Source of the DNA: JANWVO01 sp037446555
GTDB taxonomy: Bacteria > Acidobacteriota > Terriglobia > Bryobacterales > Bryobacteraceae
Direction: 5' to 3'
DNA: 64,000 nt
NCBI GenBank assembly: GCA_037446555.1
Contig: JBBIIK010000003.1
Span: forward strand, 158,888-222,887
How positions within the stretch are numbered: position 1 is the stretch's first letter; every line of letters begins with the position of its first letter. A model generated the notes under the pieces. That model was not told the origin of the DNA and ran no database searches. It saw only the letters and a list, made by a program, of their open reading frames with translations. This document shows, one piece after another, positions 28,798 to 37,177 of the stretch. The translations under genes were made by a program, and so were the position numbers.

Positions 28798-31080
28798 CTA
28801 GCGCGTTACCTTCTCCACCTTCACCGCGGCGATTTTGAATTCCGGCTCGCGCGAAACGGGATCGTACGCATCCACCGTGAGCTGATTCACCAGCCGCTCC
28901 GGGTCATGGAAATGCACGAAGACGGAGCCTGCCTGCCCGTTCTCGTTCTCCTTCACGGTGAAAACCTGTGATCCCCGGCGCGAAGTGATCCGCACCGTGT
29001 CGCCGTCGTTCAGCCCCAGCTTCTTCAGGTCCGAAGGATGCATCTCCGCCACGGCTTCCAGCCGCGTCGCTTTCAGCGCCGGCACGCTGCCGGTCATGGT
29101 CGCCGTGTGCCAGTGCTCGAGCACGCGCCCGGTGTTCAGCGTGAGCGGGTATTCGGAATCGGGCGACTCGGCAGGCGGCTTCTGGTCGCGCATCCAGACT
29201 ACGGCCTTGCCGTCCGGCCTGCCATAAAACAAAACGGGCTCCGGATGTTCTGGCGGCACCAGAGGGTCCTCCCCTCGCACATAGCGCCGTTTCGTGCCGG
29301 GATGCCCTGCCGCGGGCAGCGGCCACAGCAGCCCGTGCGCCGAGCGGAGCCGGTCCCGCGTCATGCCGCTGAAGTCATAGGCCGTGCCCTTCGAGATGCG
29401 CAGGATCTCCTCCCAGACCTCCGCTGCGTTGCGGAACGGCAGGAGCTTTTCGAAGCCTAGGCGGCGCCCCAGGTCCAGCAGGATGTCGAGATCCGGGCGC
29501 GCTTCCCCGGGCGGCTCGATTGCCTTTTCCAGCAGCTGATAGCGCCGCTCCGAGCAGCCGTAGACGCCCTCCTTCTCCACCCACAGCGCGGCGGGCAGCA
29601 CCACGTCGGCCAGTTCCGTCGTGCGCGTGGGATGAAACGCATCGGCCACCACGAGGAAAGTCTCCTCGCTCGCCATCGCCTTGCGGTAGCGGTTCGCGTT
29701 CGGCATGCTCTGCCCTGGATTCGTGCACATCACATACAGGCACTTCACCTTGCCGGTCTCGAGCGCCTGGAACAGGTCGACAGCGGATAAACCGTTGTTG
29801 GGGCTCAGCTCGCCGGGAGGCAGTCCCCACAGTTTCTCCATCTCCGCTCTGTGCTGCGGGTTCGCCACCAGCCTGCCGTAGGGAAGCAGGTGCGCCAGCG
29901 CGCCGCCGTCGCGCACACCGCCGCAGGCGTTCGGCTGGCCCGTGAGCGAAAACGGCGACGACCCGGGGCGCCCGATCTTGCCGGTGATCAGGCTGAGGTT
30001 CATGATCAGGTTGTTCAGCCAGACGCCCTGCGTGCGCTGGTTCACGCCCATGGTCCACAGCAACATCGCTTCCCTGCCGCGCGCGCCGAACCAGCGCGCC
30101 GCCGTCACGATGTCCTCCGCGCGGCAGCCGGAATCCGCCGCGGCGCGCTCCGGCGTGTAAGCTTCCAGGAAGCGCTTGTAGTCTTCCCAGGTCTTGTTGG
30201 CCTCTGTTCCCGCGCCGAAGACCACGTGCTTGCGAAGGAACTCCTCGTCGGTCAGCCCTTCCTTCACGATCACATGGGCCATCGCGTTGAGGATCGAGAG
30301 ATCCATTCCCGGGCGGCAGGCAAGATGGAGGTCCGCCCACGCCGAGGTGCGCGTGCGGCGCGGGTCGATCACGATGATCTTCGTAGCGGGGTTTTTCTCC
30401 TTCCGGTTCAGCACGCGCATCCACAGCACGGGGTGCGCCTCGGCCATGTTCGAACCGACGATCAGAAACACGTCGGCGTGGTCCAGGTCCTCATAGCACC
30501 CCATCGGCTCATCCTTGCCGAATGCCGTGATATAGCCGCCCGCCGCCGACGCCATGCACAGGCGCGGGTTGCCGTCCACATTGTTGGTGCCGATTCCCGC
30601 TTTGAACAGCTTGTTGGCCACGTAGGTCTCTTCCGTGAGCGCCTGCCCGGAGCCATAGAACGCCACCGAGTCCGGGCCGTGCTTCGCGATGGCTTCGCGG
30701 AACCGCTCCGCCACCACGTCCATCGCTTCTTCCCACTTGGCGCGCACCAGCTTCCCGTTGGAGCGGATGAGCGTGTGCTTCAGCCGGGACGGCGCGTCGA
30801 GGATCTCGACGAGCTTCGCGCCCTTCACGCACAAAAATCCGCGGTTATGGTTTTGGGCGTCTCCCTTCACGGCGGTGACGCGCGCTCCCTTCGGGCCCTG
30901 CGTCACCCCCACATACAGCCCGCACCCGGTGCCGCAGTAGCGGCAGACGGTCTTCACCCAGCGGTCGGGCTCTTGGGGCACGTAGCCGAGCAATGGCGTC
31001 CAATCCGCCTGCCCCAACAGGGCGGCGGCGGAAGTCACCACAGGCAGATGAAAGAATTTGCGTCGCGATACCGGGTTCAT
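28798..31080 (-). CDS. napA: Periplasmic nitrate reductase catalytic subunit NapA
   Basis: A 760-aa molybdopterin (bis-MGD) oxidoreductase that reduces nitrate to nitrite. A Tat signal opens it (SRRKFF). The [4Fe-4S] ligands are C46, C49, C53 and C84 (RYCGTGCG and LCVKGA), and the molybdenum ligand is C175 in NPRLCMAS. NapA-specific blocks are FGKDEPMGCYED, GSNMAEAHPVLW, GVNQRTQGVWLNN and FSLTGQPNACGG. It is about 70 residues shorter than E. coli NapA. The start overlaps the stop of the tetraheme cytochrome gene by 4 bp. NapB, NapC and the chaperone NapD are not nearby, so electron delivery must use other proteins. Confidence 0.93.
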   Translation of the reverse strand: MNPVSRRKFFHLPVVTSAAALLGQADWTPLLGYVPQEPDRWVKTVCRYCGTGCGLYVGVTQGPKGARVTAVKGDAQNHNRGFLCVKGAKLVEILDAPSRLKHTLIRSNGKLVRAKWEEAMDVVAERFREAIAKHGPDSVAFYGSGQALTEETYVANKLFKAGIGTNNVDGNPRLCMASAAGGYITAFGKDEPMGCYEDLDHADVFLIVGSNMAEAHPVLWMRVLNRKEKNPATKIIVIDPRRTRTSAWADLHLACRPGMDLSILNAMAHVIVKEGLTDEEFLRKHVVFGAGTEANKTWEDYKRFLEAYTPERAAADSGCRAEDIVTAARWFGARGREAMLLWTMGVNQRTQGVWLNNLIMNLSLITGKIGRPGSSPFSLTGQPNACGGVRDGGALAHLLPYGRLVANPQHRAEMEKLWGLPPGELSPNNGLSAVDLFQALETGKVKCLYVMCTNPGQSMPNANRYRKAMASEETFLVVADAFHPTRTTELADVVLPAALWVEKEGVYGCSERRYQLLEKAIEPPGEARPDLDILLDLGRRLGFEKLLPFRNAAEVWEEILRISKGTAYDFSGMTRDRLRSAHGLLWPLPAAGHPGTKRRYVRGEDPLVPPEHPEPVLFYGRPDGKAVVWMRDQKPPAESPDSEYPLTLNTGRVLEHWHTATMTGSVPALKATRLEAVAEMHPSDLKKLGLNDGDTVRITSRRGSQVFTVKENENGQAGSVFVHFHDPERLVNQLTVDAYDPVSREPEFKIAAVKVEKVTR

Positions 31081-31472
31081 CTCTTCGTGCCTCCCTCAGA
31101 CTGGACTGGCGGGTGCCAGAGGCTGCGGTGCGGGTTGAGTCCATGCGGGGTGTGGCAGGAGAAGCAGTCCTTGCCGCGCAGCCCCGTCTGCCGAAGGTCG
31201 TCCACATGTTGCGCGTGGCAGGCAACGCATTTCTCCGCGCCGGGCTTGCGGAGGAAGTTCGCGCCCACCGCATTGTGACAGGTGACGCAAGGCACCTGCC
31301 TGGATCCGTGTTTCGACCTTTCCCAGTCGGAAACGATCCGGGAAGAGATGCCGCGGTGGCATTCGAGACACTCGCCGCTCGCAGCTCCGATGTCCGGGTG
31401 CGCCCGCGGCGCCGGCTTCCGCTGCCCCGAGACAAGGGCTGCGGCGAGGATCAGCAACAGGATGATACGCAT
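31077..31472 (-). CDS. Periplasmic tetraheme cytochrome c, probable NapA partner
   Basis: The 131-aa product has a signal peptide (MRIILLLILAAALVSG) and four CxxCH heme sites: CLECH, CVTCH, CVACH and CFSCH. It has no membrane anchor after the signal, so it is a soluble periplasmic shuttle. Size and spacing resemble small class III-type or NrfB-like multiheme proteins more than the diheme NapB. Its stop overlaps the napA start and it follows the porin gene by 9 bp, so the three form one leftward operon. The likely job is to hand electrons to NapA in place of NapB. Confidence 0.87.
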   Translation of the reverse strand: MRIILLLILAAALVSGQRKPAPRAHPDIGAASGECLECHRGISSRIVSDWERSKHGSRQVPCVTCHNAVGANFLRKPGAEKCVACHAQHVDDLRQTGLRGKDCFSCHTPHGLNPHRSLWHPPVQSEGGTKR

Positions 31473-31481
31473 GAAGACACC

Positions 31482-32951
31482 TCAAAAACGGTAGGTCAGT
31501 TCGACGTAACCGAAGTTGCCATTGCCCCCCTGGGGGTAAATCTTCCGCACCGCGGCTCTCCCCTGCATGTGTCCGATGTAGCCGGAGAACGAGACATGGG
31601 CGTTGACGTTCCAGTCACAGCTCAAGTCCGACAGGTTCGCGAGGGACCGCGCGCCACCCGCCGGGCGCCCCGCGTAGCCGAAGGTCCACGGCTGAAAGGC
31701 GCCGCCTCCGGCGTACCAGAGATCCGCAGCCTCCGCGAGCCTGACGGCATGGAACTCCCCTCGCAGCGAGAGGCTCTGATGCGGGCGCACGGTCAGCATG
31801 CCAAAGAACTCCTGGCTATTCATCATGTTGTAAAACGGCGTGCGGGCGAAGGGGCGAGGGGTGGGCAGAAGCTGATGAAACGTGCCATGGCGCATGTCAC
31901 GGTGGTCCTTGTCGCCGCTGGCATGTGCGAAGCCGCCTTGCAGCCACGGTTTCAGCCTCTTCATCCCGGGCGGCTGCCAGCCGACTTCCAGGTTGACGGC
32001 TCCGGCCCGGTGGTCGAGCGTGCCCCAGCGGCCGATTTGCAACGCCGCCCATGCCAGCGCGTTGAAGGATCCGGCGCCCGTCTGGAAGTTGTGCATATAA
32101 TGCGCCGTGAACGTGCCCAGCCGGATGTTGGCGAAATCCCGCTGGCGCGCCGCCAGTGGACGGTTGTCCACTTTAAGCACGTGCCGCCAATCGTGATAGT
32201 AGATGCCGCTGAGCCGCCACTCGCCGGCGCTCTGCGCCGAACCGGTCTGCCCTGTGGCCGAAACCGTCGTAAAACCCGTCTTGAGCTGCCCCCATCCGTC
32301 CACCTGGAACGCGCCCCGTGTTGCCAGCGCGCCCACCCATGTCACGTTGAGCCGCGGGCGGTTCATCGCATAGTGAAACCCGTCGAAACTGCGGCCCACA
32401 TGGGTCCACGCAAAGTGCCCGATGAGCCGCTGGTTCACCCGGTCGCGCTTCAACGCCGCGAGCGTCGGATCCTTCGGCGCAACCTCGCCGCCATCCACCC
32501 ACTCGAAGCGCCCGACCCGCAGGCTCTTCGTCTTGTCTCCGAACAGTCCTTTCCAACGCACGAAGCCCTGTTTGGGAAACGCCATCGCTGCATTCCGCCG
32601 GGCGTCGTTGGCCGCGAAGTAGGACGCCCCCAGGCCGAACTGGGCCTGCGGCGCGGCGGCGATGGCGCGTTCCGGCAAGCCGAGCAAGAAGGGAGCCGCC
32701 AGCTCGAGCTGCCAGTCAAAGTTCTCTCTTGTTTGCGTGAGGCTCAGCCGCAGAATGTTGCCGCTGAAAGCGTAGCGGTTGTCCGCCGAGCCTTCAAACC
32801 AGTCCCAGATCTCGGCGCGCGAGCGGAAGCTTCCGCTGACCGTGACTGGGCTGCCGCCAGCGGAGGCAGTTGCCTGGGCCCACAGACGCGGGAAGAGCCC
32901 GATGCAGAGAGGCAGCAGGAGGAAACCCCGGAAGAGACGAGAGAAAGCCAT
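31482..32951 (-). CDS. Outer-membrane porin-like protein (alginate-export family)
   Basis: A 489-aa protein with a signal (FRGFLLLPLCIGLFPRLWA) and a beta-barrel of the alginate_exp type: SGSFRSRAEIWDWFEGSADNRYAFSGN, LRVGRFEWVDGGEV, RLSGIYYHDWRHVLKVDNRP, and a C-terminal strand GYVELTYRF ending in Phe, as outer-membrane proteins do. The family is broad and often found beside respiratory or degradative genes; true alginate export is unlikely here. It is the first gene of the napA operon and may pass nitrate, nitrite or ammonium. The ATG at 32951 is preferred to the TTG at 32960. Confidence 0.82.
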   Translation of the reverse strand: MAFSRLFRGFLLLPLCIGLFPRLWAQATASAGGSPVTVSGSFRSRAEIWDWFEGSADNRYAFSGNILRLSLTQTRENFDWQLELAAPFLLGLPERAIAAAPQAQFGLGASYFAANDARRNAAMAFPKQGFVRWKGLFGDKTKSLRVGRFEWVDGGEVAPKDPTLAALKRDRVNQRLIGHFAWTHVGRSFDGFHYAMNRPRLNVTWVGALATRGAFQVDGWGQLKTGFTTVSATGQTGSAQSAGEWRLSGIYYHDWRHVLKVDNRPLAARQRDFANIRLGTFTAHYMHNFQTGAGSFNALAWAALQIGRWGTLDHRAGAVNLEVGWQPPGMKRLKPWLQGGFAHASGDKDHRDMRHGTFHQLLPTPRPFARTPFYNMMNSQEFFGMLTVRPHQSLSLRGEFHAVRLAEAADLWYAGGGAFQPWTFGYAGRPAGGARSLANLSDLSCDWNVNAHVSFSGYIGHMQGRAAVRKIYPQGGNGNFGYVELTYRF

Positions 32952-32986
32952 ACAAAACAAGATTAAGAGACCTGAAATCTCTGTTC

Positions 32987-33002
32987 TGTGACTCCGGTCA
33001 CT
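32987..33002. promoter_or_regulatory. CRP/FNR-family palindrome between nap and nrf operons
   Basis: TGTGA-CTCCGG-TCACT lies almost exactly midway in the 87-bp divergent spacer, 36 bp from both start codons. It differs by one base from the CRP-type consensus TGTGA-N6-TCACA; Dnr/NnrR/FNR relatives bind related half-sites. A single site could control both directions. Binding is inferred, not shown. Confidence 0.55.
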
Positions 33003-33038
33003 TTGGTCCCCCTCCCACCCATGCTAAGCTCGGCTCGA

Positions 33039-33494
33039 ATGAAGGAAAAGGGCTCCGTCGCGCTGTTCGCTGTCGCCGCTCCCCTCGGGGTCCTGCTGGG
33101 GCTGGCGATCTTCACCTTCGGTTACGCGCGCGGCCATTCCTACCTGACGGACGATCCCGAGGCGTGCGTCAATTGCCACGTCATGCGCGGACAGTTCGAG
33201 GGCTGGCTCCGTTCCAGCCACCGCTCGGCGGCTGTCTGCAACGATTGCCATACTCCGCCGGGATTCATCCCCAAGTACTTCACGAAGGCGCTCAACGGCT
33301 TCAACCATTCCCTGGCGTTCACTACGGGACGTTTCCCCGACGAGATCCAGATCACTGGACGCAACAAACGCGTGGCCGGCGAGTCGTGCCTCAAATGCCA
33401 CGCCGACATCACGTCGTCCATGTGCTTGGCGCGCCACGGGAGAGAAGGAATTGACTGCGTGGCTTGCCACAGGAATGCGGGCCATGCCCATTGA
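33039..33494 (+). CDS. nrfH: Tetraheme quinol dehydrogenase NrfH
   Basis: The 151-aa protein has an N-terminal membrane anchor (VALFAVAAPLGVLLGLAIFTFGYARG) and four CxxCH motifs: CVNCH (in CVNCHVMRGQFEGW, the NrfH/NapC hallmark with the quinol site nearby), CNDCH, CLKCH and CVACH. NrfH takes electrons from menaquinol and gives them to NrfA. The start at 33039 is chosen because it places the anchor right at the N-terminus; the frame extends upstream into the regulatory palindrome. The next gene starts 29 bp after its stop. Confidence 0.92.
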   Translation: MKEKGSVALFAVAAPLGVLLGLAIFTFGYARGHSYLTDDPEACVNCHVMRGQFEGWLRSSHRSAAVCNDCHTPPGFIPKYFTKALNGFNHSLAFTTGRFPDEIQITGRNKRVAGESCLKCHADITSSMCLARHGREGIDCVACHRNAGHAH

Positions 33495-33523
33495 GCCTCG
33501 AATGCAGGAGAGTCACTGGTCCT

Positions 33524-34936
33524 ATGAAGCTCGATAGACGGATTTATCTCGCGGTTGCCGTCACCGCCGTTCTCACCATCGCCATCACGGCGCTGCTCAT
33601 CAACATCTTTGAACACAAGCAGGAGGCCCGCCAGCCGTGGTTCCGCGTCGTCGAGGTCACCGACGACACCGACGACCCCTCCGTGTGGGGCAAGAACTTT
33701 CCGCTGCATTATGACGCCTACTCGCGCACCGTGGATATGACTCGCACGCGCTATGGCGGCTCGGAGGCGCTGCCGAAGAACCCGACGCAAGCCGATCCGC
33801 GCGAGCGCGTCTCGCAGGAGAAGATCGAGGAGGATCCGCGCCTGAAGAAGATGTGGGCGGGCTATCCCTTCTCGGTGGACTTCCGCGAGGAGCGCGGCCA
33901 CGCCTACATGCTGATCGATCAGCGTTACACGAAGCGCGTGCTCGACTTCAAGCAGCCCGGCACCTGCCTGAACTGCCACGCCTCCACCTACGTTTTCATG
34001 AAGACGCTGGGCAACGGAGACATCTTCGCCGGGTTCGAGAAGATGAACGCCATGCCTTACGCCGAGGCGACGAAGCACGTCAAGCACCCCGTTTCCTGCA
34101 TCGACTGCCACGACCCGAAGACCATGGCGCTGCGCGTCACCCGCCCGGCGTTCATCGAGGGCATCCGCGCCTACAAGGCGTCGCAGGGCATCCAGAATTA
34201 CGACCCGAACACGATGGCTACGGCGCAAGAGATGCGCTCGTTCGTCTGCGGGCAGTGCCACGTGGAGTATTACTTCCAGGGCGACAAGAAGAGGCTCGTC
34301 TTCCCCTGGCACAAGGGGCTGAAGGTGGACGACGCCTATGCCTACTATCAGGAGACCGGGCACAAGGACTGGACGCACGCCCTCACCGGAGCGCCCGCGC
34401 TGAAGGCGCAGCATCCGGAGTTCGAGATGTGGAACCAGGGGATCCACGCGCGCTCCGGCGTCGCTTGCGCGGACTGCCACATGCCCTACAAGCGCGAGGG
34501 CGGCATGAAGATCAGCGACCACCATGTACGCAGCCCGCTGCTGAACATCAACCGCGCCTGCCAGGGCTGCCACCGCTTCCCGGAGCAGGAGATCAAGGCG
34601 CGCGCCGAGCAGATCCAGGAACGCTTCATAGGCGCGCGCAATATCGCCATGGACGCGCTGATGGATCTGATCGACGAGACCGAGCGGGCGCGCAAGGCTG
34701 GCGCCACCGACACGCAGCTCAAACCGGCGTGGGAGGCGCAGCGCAAGGCGCAGTTCCTCATCGACTACGTCGAAGCGGAGAACTCGGTCGGCTTCCATGC
34801 ACCCGGGGAAGCATTGCGGGTGCTGACCGTAGCCCTCGACACGATCCGCAAGGGGCAGATCACGCTACGCGAACTCGAGCGCGCCACGCCGCGCCGCGCC
34901 TCTTCTGCACCTCCGGCGCCTCCGCACGGCGACTGA
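33524..34936 (+). CDS. nrfA: Ammonia-forming cytochrome c nitrite reductase NrfA
   Basis: The 470-aa pentaheme enzyme reduces nitrite to ammonium with six electrons. An uncleaved or signal-anchor helix (IYLAVAVTAVLTIAITALLI) leads it to the periplasm. Heme motifs are C148LNCH, C192IDCH, C242GQCH (in FVCGQCHVEYYF, the diagnostic block with the catalytic Tyr), CADCH and CQGCH. The first motif is CxxCH rather than the CxxCK of the best-known NrfA proteins. FREERGHAYM and HHVRSPL supply the active-site Arg and distal His. AGGAG precedes the ATG by about 13 nt. With nrfH it forms a two-gene operon. Confidence 0.95.
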   Translation: MKLDRRIYLAVAVTAVLTIAITALLINIFEHKQEARQPWFRVVEVTDDTDDPSVWGKNFPLHYDAYSRTVDMTRTRYGGSEALPKNPTQADPRERVSQEKIEEDPRLKKMWAGYPFSVDFREERGHAYMLIDQRYTKRVLDFKQPGTCLNCHASTYVFMKTLGNGDIFAGFEKMNAMPYAEATKHVKHPVSCIDCHDPKTMALRVTRPAFIEGIRAYKASQGIQNYDPNTMATAQEMRSFVCGQCHVEYYFQGDKKRLVFPWHKGLKVDDAYAYYQETGHKDWTHALTGAPALKAQHPEFEMWNQGIHARSGVACADCHMPYKREGGMKISDHHVRSPLLNINRACQGCHRFPEQEIKARAEQIQERFIGARNIAMDALMDLIDETERARKAGATDTQLKPAWEAQRKAQFLIDYVEAENSVGFHAPGEALRVLTVALDTIRKGQITLRELERATPRRASSAPPAPPHGD

Positions 34937-34970
34937 TTCTGCACACGCTTCTGCTGGCTATGCTGAAAAG

Positions 34971-35906
34971 GTGAAGCTCGTCTTTCTGGGCACGCCTCAT
35001 TTCGCCGTGCCCTCGCTCGAGGCCCTCGTGGGAGCAGGCCATGAACTGCTCGCCGTGTACACGCAGCCTGACCGCCCGGCGGGACGCAAGCAAGAGCTGC
35101 AGGCGCCGCCGGTGAAGCAGGCCGCGCTCCGGTTGGGGCTTGAAGTCCGTCAGCCGGAGCGGATCCGTCATTGCGTGGAAGAGCTGGCGGCGCTGAAGCC
35201 CGATGCCATGGCCGTGGTCGGCTACGGGCAGATCATTCCGCGGGCAATCCTCGATATCCCGCCCCTCGGGATCCTGAACGTCCATGCGTCGCTGCTGCCC
35301 AAGTACCGCGGCGCGGCGCCCATTCAATGGGCCATTGCGAATGGGGAGACAGTCACCGGCGTCACCATCATGCGGATCGATGCCGGGCTCGACACAGGCG
35401 ACATCTTGCTGCAAGAGTCCACGGAAATCGGGCCGGAAGAGACTGCGCCAGAACTTGCCGCACGGCTGGCGCCGATGGGCGCCCGGCTGCTGGTGGAGGC
35501 GCTGGCAGGGCTGGCGGCGGGGACGATCAAGCCCGTGCCGCAGGATCACTCGCAAGCGACTCTGGCCCCGATCCTGAAGCGCGAGGACGGGCTGGTGGAC
35601 TTCCACTGGCCAGCGGCGAAAATCGCCAACCGAGTGCGCGGATTTCAGCCGTGGCCCGGCGCCTGGGCGTGGTGGCGCGGACAGAGGTTCTTTCTCTGGA
35701 AGTGCCGTCCCGCCGGAGTGGAAACGCCGGCGGCGCCGGGCAAGCTCTTTTCGCACGGCAAGCGCCTGTTTGCGGCCTGCGGCGAGGGCGAAGCCCTGGA
35801 GCTTGTCGAAATTCAGATAGAGGGCCGCAAACGCATGGATGCGGCGGCGTTCCTCAACGGATACCGCCTCGCGGATGGAGAAATTCTGGGAGAAATCAAG
35901 CAGTGA
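34971..35906 (+). CDS. fmt: Methionyl-tRNA formyltransferase Fmt
   Basis: Fmt formylates initiator Met-tRNA using 10-formyl-tetrahydrofolate. The 311-aa product is full length: MKLVFLGTPHFAVPSLEAL, the folate-binding catalytic block NVHASLLPKYRGAAPIQWA with the catalytic Asn and His, GDILLQ, and the C-terminal OB-fold domain from about 210. The start is a GTG at 34971. Its stop overlaps the GTG start of argJ. The usual partner gene def is not adjacent. Confidence 0.95.
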   Translation: MKLVFLGTPHFAVPSLEALVGAGHELLAVYTQPDRPAGRKQELQAPPVKQAALRLGLEVRQPERIRHCVEELAALKPDAMAVVGYGQIIPRAILDIPPLGILNVHASLLPKYRGAAPIQWAIANGETVTGVTIMRIDAGLDTGDILLQESTEIGPEETAPELAARLAPMGARLLVEALAGLAAGTIKPVPQDHSQATLAPILKREDGLVDFHWPAAKIANRVRGFQPWPGAWAWWRGQRFFLWKCRPAGVETPAAPGKLFSHGKRLFAACGEGEALELVEIQIEGRKRMDAAAFLNGYRLADGEILGEIKQ

Positions 35907-37060
35907 ATTTGCCTTCAGGCTTCCGCTATTCAGCCGTTTATGCTGGAATTCGAAAAGTCCCCAAGCCGGACCTCGCCCTGATCGCCTCCGAGGTGCCTGC
36001 GCAGGCGGCGGCGGTGTTCACCACCAACCGCGTGCAGGCAGCGCCGGTCGTGGTGGCGCGGCGGCATCTGGAAGCCACGGGCGGAGTGGCGCGCGCCGTG
36101 CTCGTCAATGCCGGCAACGCGAACTGCGCCACGCGAACCGGCGAGCGGGTGGCGCTGAAAACCGTGCGCGCGGCAGCGAAGAGGCTCGGCTGCGCGCCTG
36201 AGCAGGTGCTGCCCGCTTCCACGGGCGTGATCGGCGTCGAATTGGACCCGCGTCTGATTGTCGACTCACTGGAACCGCTCTTCGAGGGGCTGAGCCCGGA
36301 GCGATTCCTCGACGCCGCGGATGCCATCCTCACCACGGATCTGGTTCGCAAGGTCGCCTTCGCAGAAACAGGCGGAGTGCGCATCGCCGGCATGACAAAA
36401 GGTTCCGGCATGATCCACCCCAATATGGCCACAACTCTCGGGTTCGTGGTCACCGACGCCGCCGTGCCGGCGGCCCGGCTGCGTGCGCACCTGAAAGCCG
36501 CCGTGGAGCGCAGCTACAACCGCCTGAGCGTCGACGGCGACATGTCCACCAACGACATGCTGCTCGTGATGGCCAACGGCGCCAGCGGCAAGCGCGTGCC
36601 GCGCGACGATTTCCAGAAGGCTCTGGACGAGGTCTGCCAGTCTCTGGCAAAGCAGATCGCCCGGGACGGCGAGGGTGCGAAGAAGTTCGTCGAGATCCGC
36701 GTCGAGGGAGCGGCGAGCGAGCGCGCCGCGGCGCAGATCGCGCGTTCGATCGCCAACTCGCCGCTCGTGAAAACCGCCATTGCAGGCAGTGATCCGAATT
36801 GGGGCCGCATTCTCGCCGCAGCGGGTAACTCGGGCGTTGCGTTCGATCCGGCGCGCGTCGACATCTTCCTCCAGGGGACGCGCGTCTGCCGCGGCGGGCT
36901 TGCCGCGCCGTTGGATGAGGCGGCGCTGAAGCAGGCGCTCGATAACGCGGATGTGGTGATCCGTTTCGTCATCCGCAGCGGCGGGGCGGGAAAAGCCGTA
37001 TTCTGGACCTGCGATCTGACGCACGGATATATCGACATCAACGCCAGCTACCGGACCTGA
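35903..37060 (+). CDS. argJ: Bifunctional glutamate N-acetyltransferase ArgJ
   Basis: ArgJ moves the acetyl group from N-acetylornithine to glutamate in the cyclic arginine pathway. The 385-aa precursor splits itself at the conserved Ala-Thr bond; here Ala176-Thr177 in HPNMATTLGF, with Thr177 becoming the N-terminal nucleophile. Other family blocks are NAGNANCATRTGERVA, ASTGVIG, SVDGDMSTNDM, AGSDPNWGRILAA and the C-terminal GYIDINASYRT. The GTG start at 35903 overlaps the fmt stop by 4 bp. No further arg genes are nearby. Confidence 0.95.
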   Translation: MNLPSGFRYSAVYAGIRKVPKPDLALIASEVPAQAAAVFTTNRVQAAPVVVARRHLEATGGVARAVLVNAGNANCATRTGERVALKTVRAAAKRLGCAPEQVLPASTGVIGVELDPRLIVDSLEPLFEGLSPERFLDAADAILTTDLVRKVAFAETGGVRIAGMTKGSGMIHPNMATTLGFVVTDAAVPAARLRAHLKAAVERSYNRLSVDGDMSTNDMLLVMANGASGKRVPRDDFQKALDEVCQSLAKQIARDGEGAKKFVEIRVEGAASERAAAQIARSIANSPLVKTAIAGSDPNWGRILAAAGNSGVAFDPARVDIFLQGTRVCRGGLAAPLDEAALKQALDNADVVIRFVIRSGGAGKAVFWTCDLTHGYIDINASYRT

Positions 37061-37067
37061 CGCGAAA

Positions 37068-37088
37068 CCGGGTACCAGCAGTACCGGG
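37068..37088 (+). terminator. Hairpin after argJ
   Basis: CCGGGTAC at 37068-37075 faces GTACCGGG at 37081-37088 around a CAGCA loop, with one G-G mismatch in the stem. It begins 8 bp after the argJ stop. A weak pyrimidine stretch (CCTCCTTTC) follows about 8 bp later. It may end the fmt-argJ transcript. Confidence 0.35.
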
Positions 37089-37177
37089 ACGGCAGCCTCC
37101 TTTCATCTGTCCACCTGACGACTTACACTTGGGTGGCGCGGAGGCGCTGAGAGCGCACCGCGGACGAAGGAGGAATC

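Noticed and set aside
31482..32951. Alginate export function
   Set aside because: The barrel family name comes from AlgE, but no alginate synthesis genes are present and the context is nitrate respiration.
33039..33494. NapC instead of NrfH
   Set aside because: The protein is short, with one anchor and four hemes, and nrfA follows directly, so NrfH is the better name.
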